DNA from: Psilocybe azurescens
Lineage: Eukaryota > Basidiomycota > Agaricomycetes > Agaricales > Agrocybaceae
Assembly: GCA_023853785.1 (NCBI GenBank)
Contig: JAJIRX010000069.1
Coordinates: forward strand, 1-64,000
Direction: 5' to 3'
Length of the DNA stretch: 64,000 nt
Position numbers and translations under genes: made by a program
Notes under the pieces: model-generated
Database searches by the model: none
Told to the model about the DNA's origin: nothing
Seen by the model: only the letters and a program-made list of their open reading frames with translations
Shown here: one piece after another, positions 13,122 to 23,579 of the stretch
Numbering within the stretch: position 1 is the first letter of the stretch
Layout of the letters: each line of letters begins with the position of its first letter

Positions 13122-15547
13122 ATGGCGGCTGTTAGAGCAGACGAAGAGACGAAAGATGTGTTCGACTCTGAGAAGATTTCATATCATTCTTCCATTGATT
13201 CTCCTCAGGAGTTCGTCGACGAGAAAGCGCTAGCTGAAAAGGCTGAAGCTGTAGCACTTCAGGTATGGCTACAAAGTGACAGATATACTTGGTCGCACTG
13301 ACAACCTATTGACAGGTTATCTCGACTCGAGATGATCCTGGCCTACCTGTGCTGACATTTCGCGTGGTGTTTCTTGGCATCGGGTTGAGTGCCTTCTCAT
13401 CAGTAAGTTATAGAAACCTCTTTGACTGTTTACGCTGAACCCTCGAACCTTTATAATTAGGTTCTCGGGACTATATATACGTTTAAACCACAGAATGCTA
13501 CAGTCTCGCAATTATTTTGTCTTATCATTGCATACGTACTAGGAATGGCCATGGCTGGTGAGCGGACATCATCTGCTTTGCGGCTTATCTTACATTTCTA
13601 TTCGAGCTCTTCCATCTCATGGCCTGTGGAGATACATAAATCCAGGCTCTTTCAACATAAAGTCAGTAGTAGACAACTTGAAAAGTATCTCACTCCACTC
13701 ATGCTTTGCAGGGAGCACACCGTCATTGTAATCATGTCTTCCACCGCTTCCAGCGTGGCAACTGCTATGGAAGTCATCGCAGCTCTGGGTAAGTAGAGAA
13801 ATGAATTTACAGAACAATGAGCTTACCCTTTGAATAAGATCTGTTCTACGACCTTCGCCTCAACTCTGCTATTGCTGTGTTTTCTATCTTCTCCACTCAA
13901 ATGCTTGGTAAGTCCAAGAAAACACCTCTCGATGATCGTTTAGCTTATTGATTCGGTGAAAAGGATATGGAATGGCAGGATTATGTGCGTGTAAATTTAC
14001 ACTCCATTCTTTATACCCGCTGATAGAATGACAGTAAGAACATTTCTTGTTTATCCAACTTAGTGAATTCCTTCTTGTGATCATAATTTTTGGAGACTAA
14101 TCATGTTTGATAATAAACAATCGGCCCCCGCCACATAGTTCTGAGCTGGTTTGTGGCAATAGTCTTAGGGTTCAGTAAGCTCCTAGCACCTATCTATGCG
14201 CACATGATAATAACTTGTGAGATTTAGTATCGGCCACCACTGGTCGGTAACACTTATGCACTTTTCAAGTTCTGGTTCTCATGTCCCTCCCTCAACTTAG
14301 GATTTAGCATATCCATCAAATACGCAGTCCAGATCATTGCAGCCTTCCTCCATCCTGGAAAACCCATGTCAGTTTCCCTCGTCGCTGAAATATGGTCTTG
14401 ATATTCATACGAACATTATCAGTCCTGTCATGTACGCAAATCTGTTCGGAAACAGTACTTCATTCCAGACGCTTTACCTTCTTCAAGGTAGGTATACCAT
14501 GTCTTTGAGACCTTTTGCCTGACTTGACACGCGGACAGACCTCAAGCTCGGGCAGTATACTAAGGTTCCACCCAGAATGACTTTTGCTGCTCAAATGGTG
14601 TGTTTCCAGCTTAGAACTATACCGACTTATTCTCGTTTCGTTAAAACGCTTAGCAAGGCGGGATCTATTATTGGCTCGATCTTTAATTTCACGAGTAAGC
14701 ATGCTTCCGTGCAGACATTGCCTCACTGTATTTATTGGCGTCCCTCAGTGATGAAAATAATTGTCAGTAACAATAGAGAGGTTCTGAAGGATCCAATAGG
14801 GACCCGTGTTGTAAGCCTTCATATCCCATTGTCAACGAGTGTCTGAGCGCCTATTTATTGGATAACCATGATAGTGGAGTGGATGGGTGGTTCAGCAGTA
14901 TAATTCCGCTTCAGTGGCCATGGGAGCGTTCGGGAAAGAGCTCTTCTCGATTGGCAAACCTGCTGGTTACTGGATCATTCCATTCGCACTGCACGTCGAG
15001 TCTAAACTGCGGCCACCTGATGAAAAAATTGACCAAGGAATTTCTCTAGGTTCATTGGCCTCTTTGTCCCTTTGCCGTTCTATATTGTGTGGAGATACTC
15101 CAGACCAGACTCACGGCTCGCCAAGGCCATGAAATATATCAATGTACCTGTCATTACGCTTTATATTGGATGGTGAGGCCTTTCGTAACTGTCCGTTGTC
15201 TTAATTAACTCACATTTTGAAGGCTACCTTACTCCGTCAATGGACAATGGTGGTCGTGTCTTGTGATTGGCATATTTTCTCAATGGTGGTTGAAGACGAG
15301 GCGCCCACGATGGTTTGTAAAGGTGAGCGTCCATCCTACATACAGCTACCGTCGTTTTATGGGCGTTAAAAGTAACTCTTTCTCTCAGTACAACTACCTC
15401 CTGTCTGCTGCTCTCGATGGTGGGAGCCAGGTAATTCTTTTCGTCCTTTCTTTTGCAGTGTTTGGAGCCAGTGGAAATGCGATCCCATTCCCGACGTGGT
15501 GGGGAAACAGTGATACATCCAGTGTCGATAGGTGTAAGTCGACATAA
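13122..15547 (+). pseudogene. OPT-family oligopeptide transporter with internal deletion
   Basis: This is homologous to fungal proton-coupled oligopeptide transporters of the plasma membrane. The N-terminal half is spliced from several exons and shows LTFRVVFLGIGLSAFSSVLG, KPQNATVSQLFCLIIAYVLG, KEHTVIVIMSSTASSVATAM and DLFYDLRLNSAIAVFS. It then reaches RTFLVYPT and meets TAG-TGA at 14061-14066. The C-terminal half restarts at 14139 with VLSWFVAIVLGF and continues through HPGKPIPVMYANLFG, DLKLGQYTKVPPRMTFAAQM, VSNNREVLKDPIGTRV, FIGLFVPLPFYIVWRY and FPTWWGN to VDRCKST and stop. Only 78 nt separate the halves, where relatives carry roughly 200 residues of transmembrane helices and loops. Splice sites elsewhere remain usable, so the deletion looks recent. 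One intron (14991-15049) seems to use a GC donor. It is probably not a working transporter. Confidence 0.82.
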
Positions 15548-15626
15548 TATATGTACGTACTGTAGTGGAGCCCTATAGTACTTCACTCAGAGTCAGACCT
15601 CCAGTCATGAGCACAGTCGGACCTGT

Positions 15627-15767
15627 CATAACCCATACCCCTCGGTGGATGGTTCGGGCTATGGGTTACAGCAGGTTATGGATTATAAGAGGTTAATTTT
15701 GGTGTTTGCTGGCAGCTCACACCTATGGGTTAGTACAGGTTATGGGGTATCACAGGTATGGGTTATG
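15627..15767. repeat. Inverted and direct repeats of an ATGGGTTA-like word
   Basis: CATAACCCATACC at 15627-15639 has its exact reverse complement GGTATGGGTTATG at 15755-15767. Between them, words such as CTATGGGTTA, AGGTTATGG and CAGGTTATGGGG recur in direct orientation. The patch could be a degenerate minisatellite or a small hairpin element. I see no coding potential or target-site duplication. Confidence 0.5.
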
Positions 15768-16925
15768 GCAATGTTTGACTGTATGTCAAAGTTTAGTTGA
15801 ATGACTTTCTTTAATTTCTTCGATTTGATGCATTGCGGAGGCTCAATCTTGCCTCATTGCATGACATACCCGGTAACAATCTTCTTGATGCCTACCAGTT
15901 TAGGGATTGTTCATTCAGATTTTGAAACTTACAGAGTGGGAAATATCCACGAACCCCAATTAAACGTTGGTTATTCGGGGAATTCCCGCGACGGATCATC
16001 ATAAGTGTGGCGCGCGGGAGGTTCTCAGTCTATGCCTAAAGGTCTAACGCACACATTTCCATTTATGCCACGCCTTCACTGCGATTGTGCAGGAACCGAG
16101 CTTGAACAATTGATCCTTCGCGCTGGTCCGGTTACTCGTTTTCAAAATAGAAATCAAATTCCACATAAGTAATTAACAGTTCAAAGCCGATGTACTTACG
16201 TTAATCGTCGAACTATAAGAGTTATAGCACGCCCTCAGCTACGCCTTGCCTATATATGACCACATTAAATTTGTCAAGCGAGTAGGTGACCCATAATAAA
16301 TATACGCGTAAAGCGCGATTGGCCCGCGATGCTCTCTGGAATGGCGTTGCCAGTAGTAGAGTAACGAGTTGCGGCCTCAAAGCTATACATGTCCCTTTCG
16401 AAGTGTAGGTGCTCTTGGAATATGTTTGAAATTGGCATTACAGGCCTCAATGACTGCCGTCTTTGGTTGAGACAGGGGGGTCACTCTGACATATAATACA
16501 TAAGTAAATGGAAGCAAAGAACCACACTGACAGGATGCTGTAATGGTACTGTATGTGTTCTGATTTCAGAAAGAAAGAAGAGAAATTCTTCCCTACGGGT
16601 AATGGCCTTTCTAGCACTGGATCTCATTGCAGACCGATATCAGCTGTGCGTCCCAATTTCCAAGTAATAGTACTTTCACGAGGTCATTGTTATAAGGATG
16701 CTCTATCAGCTTCAGACATCTCGTCGCTCGGAGTAGTATAAAAAGACAAACAAGTTGCTATTCGCGTTTTTTGACAGCTGTTGAAGTTGGATTGACATTC
16801 AAGTTTCTAATCGGCTAACTTGCTTCAAGAATACAATCACTGAGCTTTCTAGACCGAACTGTCCGACCCTGCATCAAACTATTTGTCCATTCCAATTCTG
16901 GCCTTAGGCAGGAGGAAGGAAAAAA

Positions 16926-16935
16926 TATATATAAA
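16926..16935 (+). promoter_or_regulatory. TATA box of the hydrophobin gene
   Basis: TATATATAAA lies about 85 nt before the hydrophobin ATG and is followed by a pyrimidine-rich leader. This is the arrangement expected of a strongly expressed fungal structural gene. Confidence 0.6.
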
Positions 16936-17018
16936 GAGTGTCTCCAAGCTATCTGTAGTTCCTCAGCATCGACTACTCTATTACAGCTACAGTTCTTCTC
17001 CAGACAACTAGTTCCAGC

Positions 17019-17612
17019 ATGTTCTCTCGCGCCTCCATCGTTGCCCTCGTTGCCTTCCCCTGCTCGCCACTGCTACCGCAGTGCCCGTGGCGGAGGTGAA
17101 CCCAGCGGCCAATGCAACACCGGTTCTCTTCAGTGTTGCAACCAAGTCGGAACTGTAAGTCAACTTAATTTATCGGACGACTAACGGTGCAATAACTTAC
17201 CGCCATCTTCAATCAGGCCGAGACACTCGTCGCAAATAACGCTGGGCTCATCTCTGTTTTAACTGGTTTCCTGGACCCGTTACAGCAATCCTTGGCGGTA
17301 AGTAAAGCTGCATTCCATGCTTCTGGTTGACTTAATTCAGCTCATCTAATTTATTTTAATATAAAAATAGTCAATTGCAGTCCCATCAGCGTCATCGGTG
17401 TTGGCGGCAACTCTTGGTACTACATTTCTTTTAAACACAGGCAGTAAATCTAATTCTGTTTGCTCAGCACCGCTCAACCAGTCTGTTGCACCGGCAACAC
17501 GTTCGTGAGTAATCCCACCTGAGAGTTTGTCTTTGAATAAATATTAATTTCTTTACCATCGCAGAACGGTGTCGTTAACGTCGGTTGCACCCCGATCAAC
17601 CTCAACCTTTAA
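17019..17612 (+). CDS. Class I hydrophobin (frame break near the signal peptide)
   Basis: Hydrophobins are small secreted proteins that self-assemble into amphipathic films on aerial hyphae and fruit bodies. The eight-cysteine pattern is complete: QCNTGSLQCCNQVGT (C-x6-CC), then after introns VINCSPISVIGVGGNSC, TAQPVCCTGNTF (C-x5-CC) and VVNVGCTPINLNL before the stop. The long C3-C4 loop with hydrophobic runs (LISVLTGFLDPLQQSL) marks class I. Introns lie at typical hydrophobin positions. The ATG opens a signal peptide (MFSRASIVALVAFP), but this frame ends before the first cysteine. Continuity needs one extra base in the C4 run 17057-17060 and a second one at about 17083-17098. Either this copy is dead or the sequence has two dropped bases; the intact cysteine framework favours the latter. 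Confidence 0.88.
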
Positions 17613-18127
17613 GTGGTATGAACACACGCAATTGCATGCTCCGGTAACATACGGGCTACAGGACACATGTACCACTCTGGACATTAGGTACTGGTTGCGG
17701 ATACTATTTGGACAGTTATACACACCTTGTCACTTTCAATATATCGCCGTTTATTTTACACCAACCAACCCGTTGCTCATTTGAAGTAAACTGCCCAAAT
17801 TTTAGCCTCATTTAATGTTTCACAAACCAATTATTGCTTGTTGGTTTCTGCTGGGGTTGGCGCTAATTGGTCATGCAGCGCCTAATTTCCAAAACCTATC
17901 CCAATTTGGAATTTATTACCCGACTGGAGCATGAACAGATGATGTCATATACTTGCAGAAAAGGCTGAAAGCGTCCCCAGTATCGGTATTATTTGTTAAG
18001 AAATATGCGACTATACCCGACGTTGGATATATATATGCAGTATGGAATTATTGATACATGCTTTGAGTGTGATAGTTACTGGTTGTTACATGAATGCAGA
18101 GGCCGAGAAGTTATGTTGATGTGGAAT
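17613..18127. other. Convergent 3' spacer
   Basis: This AT-rich sequence lies between the hydrophobin stop and the 3' end of the minus-strand gene to the right. I see no gene or repeat. Confidence 0.5.
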
Positions 18128-18950
18128 TTAGAACTGAGAACTACCCGTAGGTCCTCCAGTACCCGTTCCTGAACCAATGTGTCCAGCTCCAAGAGCAGAA
18201 TTTGCTGGGTGGGCACCATGTCCAACGGCGCGTTCACGGCGCATAAGAGCCTCACGCTCTAGACGCTCGGCTTCAGCGAGCTCACGTCCTTGGAGTTTGA
18301 TAGCGTTCGCTTCCCTACGGTTCGATGTATCAATACACAAATGATGTCGATTTAAATATGACGAAATGAAACTTACTGCTCTTTCTGCAGACCCTTAGAT
18401 TTCAGCGCATTACTGCCGACCATGGAGCCAATGGCCGACTCGACCTTTCCGGTCAAACGTTGCCCAGCGCCGCCAGTAGTGTTGTCGCCGTGGTTGACTG
18501 TACCTGTAGCGGGGATACCAGCGCCTCGGGCTCCAGCTGCGTGAGTTGGACCTAGTCCTCCTGCACCGAAGGCCGCAGGATCTTGGTCATATCGATTTCC
18601 CATGACACCACTGTGGCCTGTGCCATGTTGACCTGGTGCAAACTAAATGAAGTAAAACAACGTTGTTAGTGTTTATTCTTCGTCATAAGAGGGAGTTCCG
18701 AACACGAACATCATTTGCTCCAGTAAGACCTTGTTGGCCAGCTCCCATATGCGTCGGGCCCATTGTGTTCGGGCCAGCGCCGCCGGCTGGGTAGTTGTTG
18801 AGGCCATGGTCGGCCTGATGGTGACGTCCTCCACCAGTGGTATTGTTCATGGCGGTGTTCTAAACAGATAATTTAGCAACGATGCCCTACCACATAGTAA
18901 ATCAGAGAACGTACATCGTCGTGCTTGTGCTTTGATCCAAAAAGAGGCAT
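18128..18950 (-). CDS. Hydrophilic glycine-rich protein with a CsbD-like segment
   Basis: Four exons join in frame. The first gives MPLFGSKHKHDD, and the second a Gly/His/Asn-rich stretch with repeated 'GPxHxGAGxxG' words. The third carries GQRLTGKVESAIGSMVGS and KSKGLQKEQ, which resembles the CsbD stress-protein signature. The last is a charged helix (RELAEAERLEREALMRRERA) and a glycine-rich tail ending SSQF. There is no signal peptide or membrane segment. Low complexity, high Gly content and extreme hydrophilicity suggest a hydrophilin-like stress protein, which is inference only. The start follows from the conserved MPLFG context and from a TATA element about 75 nt upstream. Confidence 0.6.
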
Positions 18951-19377
18951 TGTGATTTAGATGATAAGTTGAATGTGAGAGTTGTAATTTGTTGTTATGA
19001 TGAAACCAAGGTACACGTCTGACCTTATATACCTCTTTATTACACGACGTAAGCTTATTTTGGGGGCTTTATGACGCACCTTCGGCCAAAGAGCGGAGTA
19101 TGGTGCTGCAAAATGGATCATTGGGAGTCGGAGTAGCAGCGGAGTGGGGAGCGCCTGCGAGAGAGCCATAAATACGTATGACGTCAACCGACCACTGGCA
19201 TTCGCAATACGTGCCCATTATTCTCATATGCATTTCGACAAGGATTAATATTAATCAAACAAAGAGCGATTTGAGACAACAGTCAATATACGCTAGTTGC
19301 AGTGTTTCATACCATGACTCCAAATTCGCAGTCATTTACACTATAATGTCTTCTTCATGTGCGATTCTTCGCCTTCC
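18951..19377. other. Upstream region of the CsbD-like gene and 3' flank of the TenA-like gene
   Basis: Apart from the TATA element listed separately, I see nothing distinctive in this spacer. A plus-strand open frame at 19178-19591 overlaps the TenA-like gene antisense and has no motif. Confidence 0.4.
19025..19033 (-). promoter_or_regulatory. TATA-like element of the CsbD-like gene
   Basis: On the minus strand the sequence reads GGTATATAAG, about 75 nt upstream of the ATG at 18950. Position and sequence fit a core promoter. Confidence 0.45.
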
Positions 19378-20135
19378 TCAGGCCAGAAATCCAATCTCGA
19401 GTTCTACGACTCTCGACCATACGGCTTCAGCCCTTCTCCATGCATCAGTGCCAGGGAATATATTAAGTTTGTTAACAAGATTTGCCAATGCTTTGACGAA
19501 GACTGCGAATTCAGGTGAGCTCCAATTTGCGGAGAATTCACGGACAGCGGGGTTGACTCCGAAGGAACGCTGTCGTTTGAGTCGAGCGTGATTCTGACAT
19601 TGGTCCAAGCCTCGAAGTAGACCTGACAGATGCGGGTTGTGAAACTGAACTTTCAAATTAGAGACGATGAAAAGGCGCTTACCTGTTCCATAGCCCACAG
19701 GAAAACAAGACCCTCCTCTAACGAACCGGTTGACGCGACTCGGCTCATTTCGGCAGTATAATCTCGGGTACCTTTTCTCTCTACCCATCCTTCCATATCC
19801 ATTCCAAACTTTTGAGCAGTATCTTCGAAGAAGGAAATCTCTCGCACGATATTGTCCAAGCAGCTCACAAGGACTTTTAAGATATCTTGGTTCTGATGTT
19901 CGTTGGATCCAGAGATGGTATCGGTTTGTTGGAAAGGGATGCGAGAGATCAATGAACCAATGAAGCGCGGGTATGCATGTGCAGCGTAGATGCGATCTTG
20001 TGAAAGCCAGAATGCGAGTCTGGCGAGAGGCAGGGTGCCATTCCCCGCTTGAGTGAGGAATGGATGTTGGGTTGCTGCTGCGTACGAGGCCCTTTGCAGA
20101 GATAGAAGATGTTCAGTCAAAGTTGCGTTAGACAT
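19378..20135 (-). CDS. TenA/THI-4/PqqC-like (haem-oxygenase fold) protein
   Basis: Two exons, split just after the motif FLWAMEQ, give a helical protein of about 220 residues. Recognisable features are the N-terminal substrate-pocket stretch TLPLARLAFWLSQDRIYAAH (compare 'GTL....F..YL.QD..Y...Y' in TenA), then FIGSLISRIPFQ, a helix with REISFFEDTAQKFGMDMEGW, and the family's tail VYFEAWTNVR..ANWSSPEFAVFVKALANLVN. Bacterial and yeast TenA domains hydrolyse thiamine breakdown products. This single-domain fungal relative lacks enough catalytic landmarks for me to claim the same reaction, so 'TenA-like' is the safe name. I chose Met 20135 (MSNATLTEHLLSLQ) rather than an upstream Met at 20246, because similarity starts there. 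Confidence 0.72.
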
Positions 20136-20623
20136 GTCAGGGATGAGATCGACGGCTCTGATTATATCGAAGACTGAGGCGAGTAACCTAATGGATTCGA
20201 ACTTCCAAGAGTTAAGACGGAGCTCTTCCAAGACGAACGTTGGCACAACTGTTTCCGGAATTAGTGATATGGAAGAAGTTCACGTGAAGAACCCATATCT
20301 GCCACAGGCTCAGCAATTTTTAGAGTGTGTATAATGGTATATGCATCCTGCAGAGATTTGTCACGATGATGTCTTTACGGTCGGGCAAACAGTACCAAAA
20401 GTTGAAGATAATGGCAGTTGATAACCGTAGCTTCTCACAAAAATTGTATAATACACGCGCTGTTTGCTTCGAAGCTGCCAGCCAAATAGCCGAAAAGTTT
20501 GATCGCGTCGTCGGGACTCGCTGTCAACACTAGCAGCTCGAGAATCATAAGCCCTACTCAACGCCGAACGCTACGAAGACTGCTCTGACTGCCAGTCTCT
20601 GATACGCGTTTGTGTGTGCAGTC
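20136..20623. other. Divergent promoter region (TenA-like / mL59)
   Basis: This 0.5-kb spacer between two divergently transcribed genes presumably holds both promoters. I see no conserved element. Confidence 0.4.
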
Positions 20624-21662
20624 ATGGCCACACCTTTGCAAAAGTCGGCCCTTGACGCTGTGCGGCTATTCCGAACGAAGGAAATAGCTGGACTTTCGAG
20701 GCATCTCCGCAAGTTCGGGCCTCTTCCTGAACCTCCCGCCTCCGCAAATGCTGCCCCAACACCTGTCATCACCCTCCCAAATCCATTCCTGCCCAAAAAC
20801 ACCCCAAAATGCGCAAGTGGGTCCCCCGAAATACTCGTTACGCCGTCAAGCCGAGCTGGTGAAGTTGGCGCAGGCGAGCAATACCATGGCCCTCCTTCCT
20901 CCAGGGCCCAAGAAGCTTGCGGCTGAGCTGCGTGCGGAGCGCGTGAAGGCGGCACTTCCTTTGGCGCAGCGTGCTCTTGAGGAGAAGATGGCGGCGCTCA
21001 AAATACAGCCTCAACAAACCGTCGACGAGCGCAAAGCGAAGAAGGACCTCGAACAACGGATCACTTCCCTGGGCAAGTCACTGGATAGCTTGAGGGAAAT
21101 TCTTAAGGCCGCTACTGCGGAGTACGACCTTGGAGAGTTGGCAAGCTTCGAAGCTGAATCCGGCGAATCTCTCACCAAAGAGCAGGTTGCCGAGCGTCGT
21201 GCGGAGCAAGAAAAGCGAGAGAGGACCAAATTGCTTTTCGAAAACCGGGTTAAGAGGACGGAAAACCTCATTACGAAGGCCAACAAACAACTCGCACATT
21301 TGTCTCGCTCGAGGGAGAGGAAGCCAGAAAACACGGCATGGAAAGAGCCTATATTCTGGGCGGGTGCGTTCAAAGAGAAGAAAGTCCCTGGCTCCGAACT
21401 CGGTACTCGGCTGTACACAGGCAAGAGGCGTATGTTCAAGGGACATCTCTGGGAACGCCAGCAGGCCAGGAGAGCTCGCAGGCACTCTATTCTCATGCGC
21501 GACATGCCTGCGCGTCTCGAGAGATACAAGAGTGTACGTCTTTTTGTTTTCTTCCTTCTTCGTTCGATGCGTTGACCTTGCCTTTTAACAGTATTATAAG
21601 AAGAGGCGACCAAATCCTCTCAAACCTTCAAGATACACGAAGCCCCCAAACTGCCATACTAG
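20624..21662 (+). CDS. Mitochondrial large ribosomal subunit protein mL59 (three frame breaks)
   Basis: This is a mitoribosomal large-subunit protein. The N terminus (ALDAVRLFRTKEIAGLSRHL..PNPFLP) leads into the conserved 'KWVP-PKYSLRRQAELVK' block, then LLPPGPK. A long charged coiled-coil insert follows, and the C-terminal RNA-binding block reads GKRRMFKGHLWERQQARRAR, MRDMPARLERYKS, then after an intron YYKKRRPNPLKP. The segments are in different frames. Continuity needs one more base in C4 20802-20805, one in C5 20823-20827 (or a single net shift in between) and one in C5 21643-21647. The last restores the conserved end KLPY and stop at 21660-21662. An essential ribosomal protein with three homopolymer breaks argues strongly for assembly error rather than decay. 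The minus-strand frames opposite it are shadows. Confidence 0.82.
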
Positions 21663-22451
21663 TCTGTGCTCTGTCTTTTATAATAATAATACTATTCGCC
21701 ACTCGCCTCCATTCTTTGGAACTCGGCTTGAAAAACATCTTACTCAATTCGCAAACTCTCGCTGGTACTGGTGGCTTGTGAAAGATGCCGCGCTTATCCA
21801 TTAACTAAATAGTTCAGAACACAGGTATGTATACGACCTATATTCCCATTCTCTCCCGATTTATCTTCTCAGCGCAACATACGGGCTATAAACATAAGGG
21901 AGGAACAAATATTTTTCTGGATACGCGGCAAGCATACCTAGTTTTATGGTGCCAAATCCACTGTACAGCTACATGCCTGGATCCTGAGTTGCCTTGAATT
22001 GTGTGTATTGACTGGTTGGGTGCTATTGGTGTCCGGTATCGCCGGCCCGGGGCACTTTATCAATTGCACGCTGTCCTCAGGCTCCTGTGTTGTGCTCATG
22101 CTTAGGCGGGACAAAACGAGCTTCTCTGCCAACATACTACATTCCCTACACAGCGTAAGTATTTAGCCAAGGTATGTACCAAAACATCGAAAACAAGTTG
22201 TATCTGCTGATCTAGATTTCTCGTTTGCGTCTTTACACTTGGCTGTTGCCAGAAATAGAATGCAAATGATGCTACTGATCTTCGTAGACATGTGGGAGCA
22301 CAGAGGAACGCTATCAGGTCTATGGCGCAAACCCAGGATCTTGCGGTGACGCAATAGTATTGCAATCCTGCCCCGGACCCCCTGAACGATTTTCATATTA
22401 TAATCTTCGAACACGGTCCGCTATCTCTTCCCACTATCCACTACCACCACC
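21663..22451. other. Intergenic region upstream of the aldo-keto reductase
   Basis: I see no coding motif. The last 80 nt are pyrimidine- and CCA-rich, as in fungal leader sequences. Confidence 0.45.
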
Positions 22452-23579
22452 ATGACCATCCAACCTGTCCAATCGTTCAAGCTCCTCGACGGCACCACCA
22501 TTCCCTGGATCGCCTGGGGAAATGGTACAGGTCAGGCACAAAAGATGCTGTCGAATGTGGACACCTCGCTATCGAGAGCGGGATACGACATATCGACACC
22601 GCCCAGCTGTACAAGAACGAGAAGGAGACAGGAGAGGCGATCACGAAGTCCTCTTTGAGCCGGGATGATATATATGTCACATCGAAAAGTGAGGAAACTC
22701 GTTCGGTTGACTGCGTTGCATATATGCGCTTCATTTTGCTGATTGGCCATTATATTGCATCGTGTCCTTAGTTTCTTGTAATGATGACGAACCTGTGCCT
22801 TTGGACAAGGTGGCAGGGTCTATCCAGGAATCGATTGATAGACTTGGATTCGTCCCCAATCTCTATTTGGTTCACAGTCCATACGTCGCTAAGCCAGGAG
22901 AACTGAAAGCCCTATGGAGGATCTTGGAAGACTTCAAGTCACAAGACAAACTGCAGAGTATCGGTGTCAGCAACTTCAGACCACAAGATCTGGAAACCAT
23001 TTTGGATGGCGCTAAATATAAACCCGTCATCAACCAAGTACTAATATTACCTTCTCTCCATTGTTTGGATATTATACTGATCAGTTTCGCCTTTATCCAG
23101 ATTGAATATCACCCATACACGTTGGCTCATCTCCAGCCTTTATTGGAACTACAGGCCAGGCATGGAATTCTCACCGCGTCCTACGGAACCTTGTCCCCTG
23201 TCCTTCGTCACCCGACTGGCGGTCCGCTCAAACCCGTCTTAGAACGCATCGCCGAACGCATCTCAAAAGTAGTAGGAAAGAAGCTAGACGCGAACATCGT
23301 CCTACTTCTGTGGACCCGTGCCCAAGGCGTAGTCGTAGTCACTGCCAGTGGCAATCCCGACAGAATCAAAGCTCTTGGAGAGATCGCCACTCTTCCGGAT
23401 CTCTTGGAACAAGATGAAATTGAAGAGATCGCTCGCGTTGGGAAAGGGATTCATTATAGGCATTATGTATGCGTCTCGCTTTGTCTATTGATTGATTTCA
23501 CTTTTCTGAATTCAGTTTTCTCCTTTAGACGGAACATATGGAGAATGAATTCCCATTGCCCAACCTCCCACGCGAGTGA
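22452..23579 (+). CDS. Aldo-keto reductase (one frame break)
   Basis: This is an NADPH-dependent reductase of the AKR superfamily, a cytosolic TIM barrel. The start MTIQPVQSFKLLDGTTIPWI carries the first hairpin. All four catalytic residues are visible: Asp and Tyr in HIDTAQLYKNEKETG, Lys in YVTSK and His in NLYLVHSP. Further motifs are SIGVSNFRPQDLE, INQIEYHP, GILTASYGTLSP and the cofactor-binding end VVVVTASGNPDRIK. Four exons end in HYRHYTEHMENEFPLPNLPRE, with stop at 23577-23579. The first exon is broken at A4 22540-22543: the frame giving GNGTGQAQK and the one giving DAVECGHLAIESG join if the run is one A longer. The closest family type is the yeast Ypr1/Gcy1-like and fungal xylose-reductase-like group. 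The substrate is unknown. Confidence 0.93.

Larger units (their letters stand above)
15548..17018. other. Intergenic region with an ATGGGTTA-type repeat patch
   Basis: I see no gene. A repeat-rich patch occupies 15627-15770 (listed separately) and the hydrophobin promoter lies at the right end. An open frame at 16553-16741 has no recognisable motif. Confidence 0.5.

Noticed and set aside
21011..21613. Minus-strand 200-codon open frame opposite mL59
   Set aside because: It is antisense to a highly charged coding region, with low-complexity Arg/Ser composition and no domain or splice logic.
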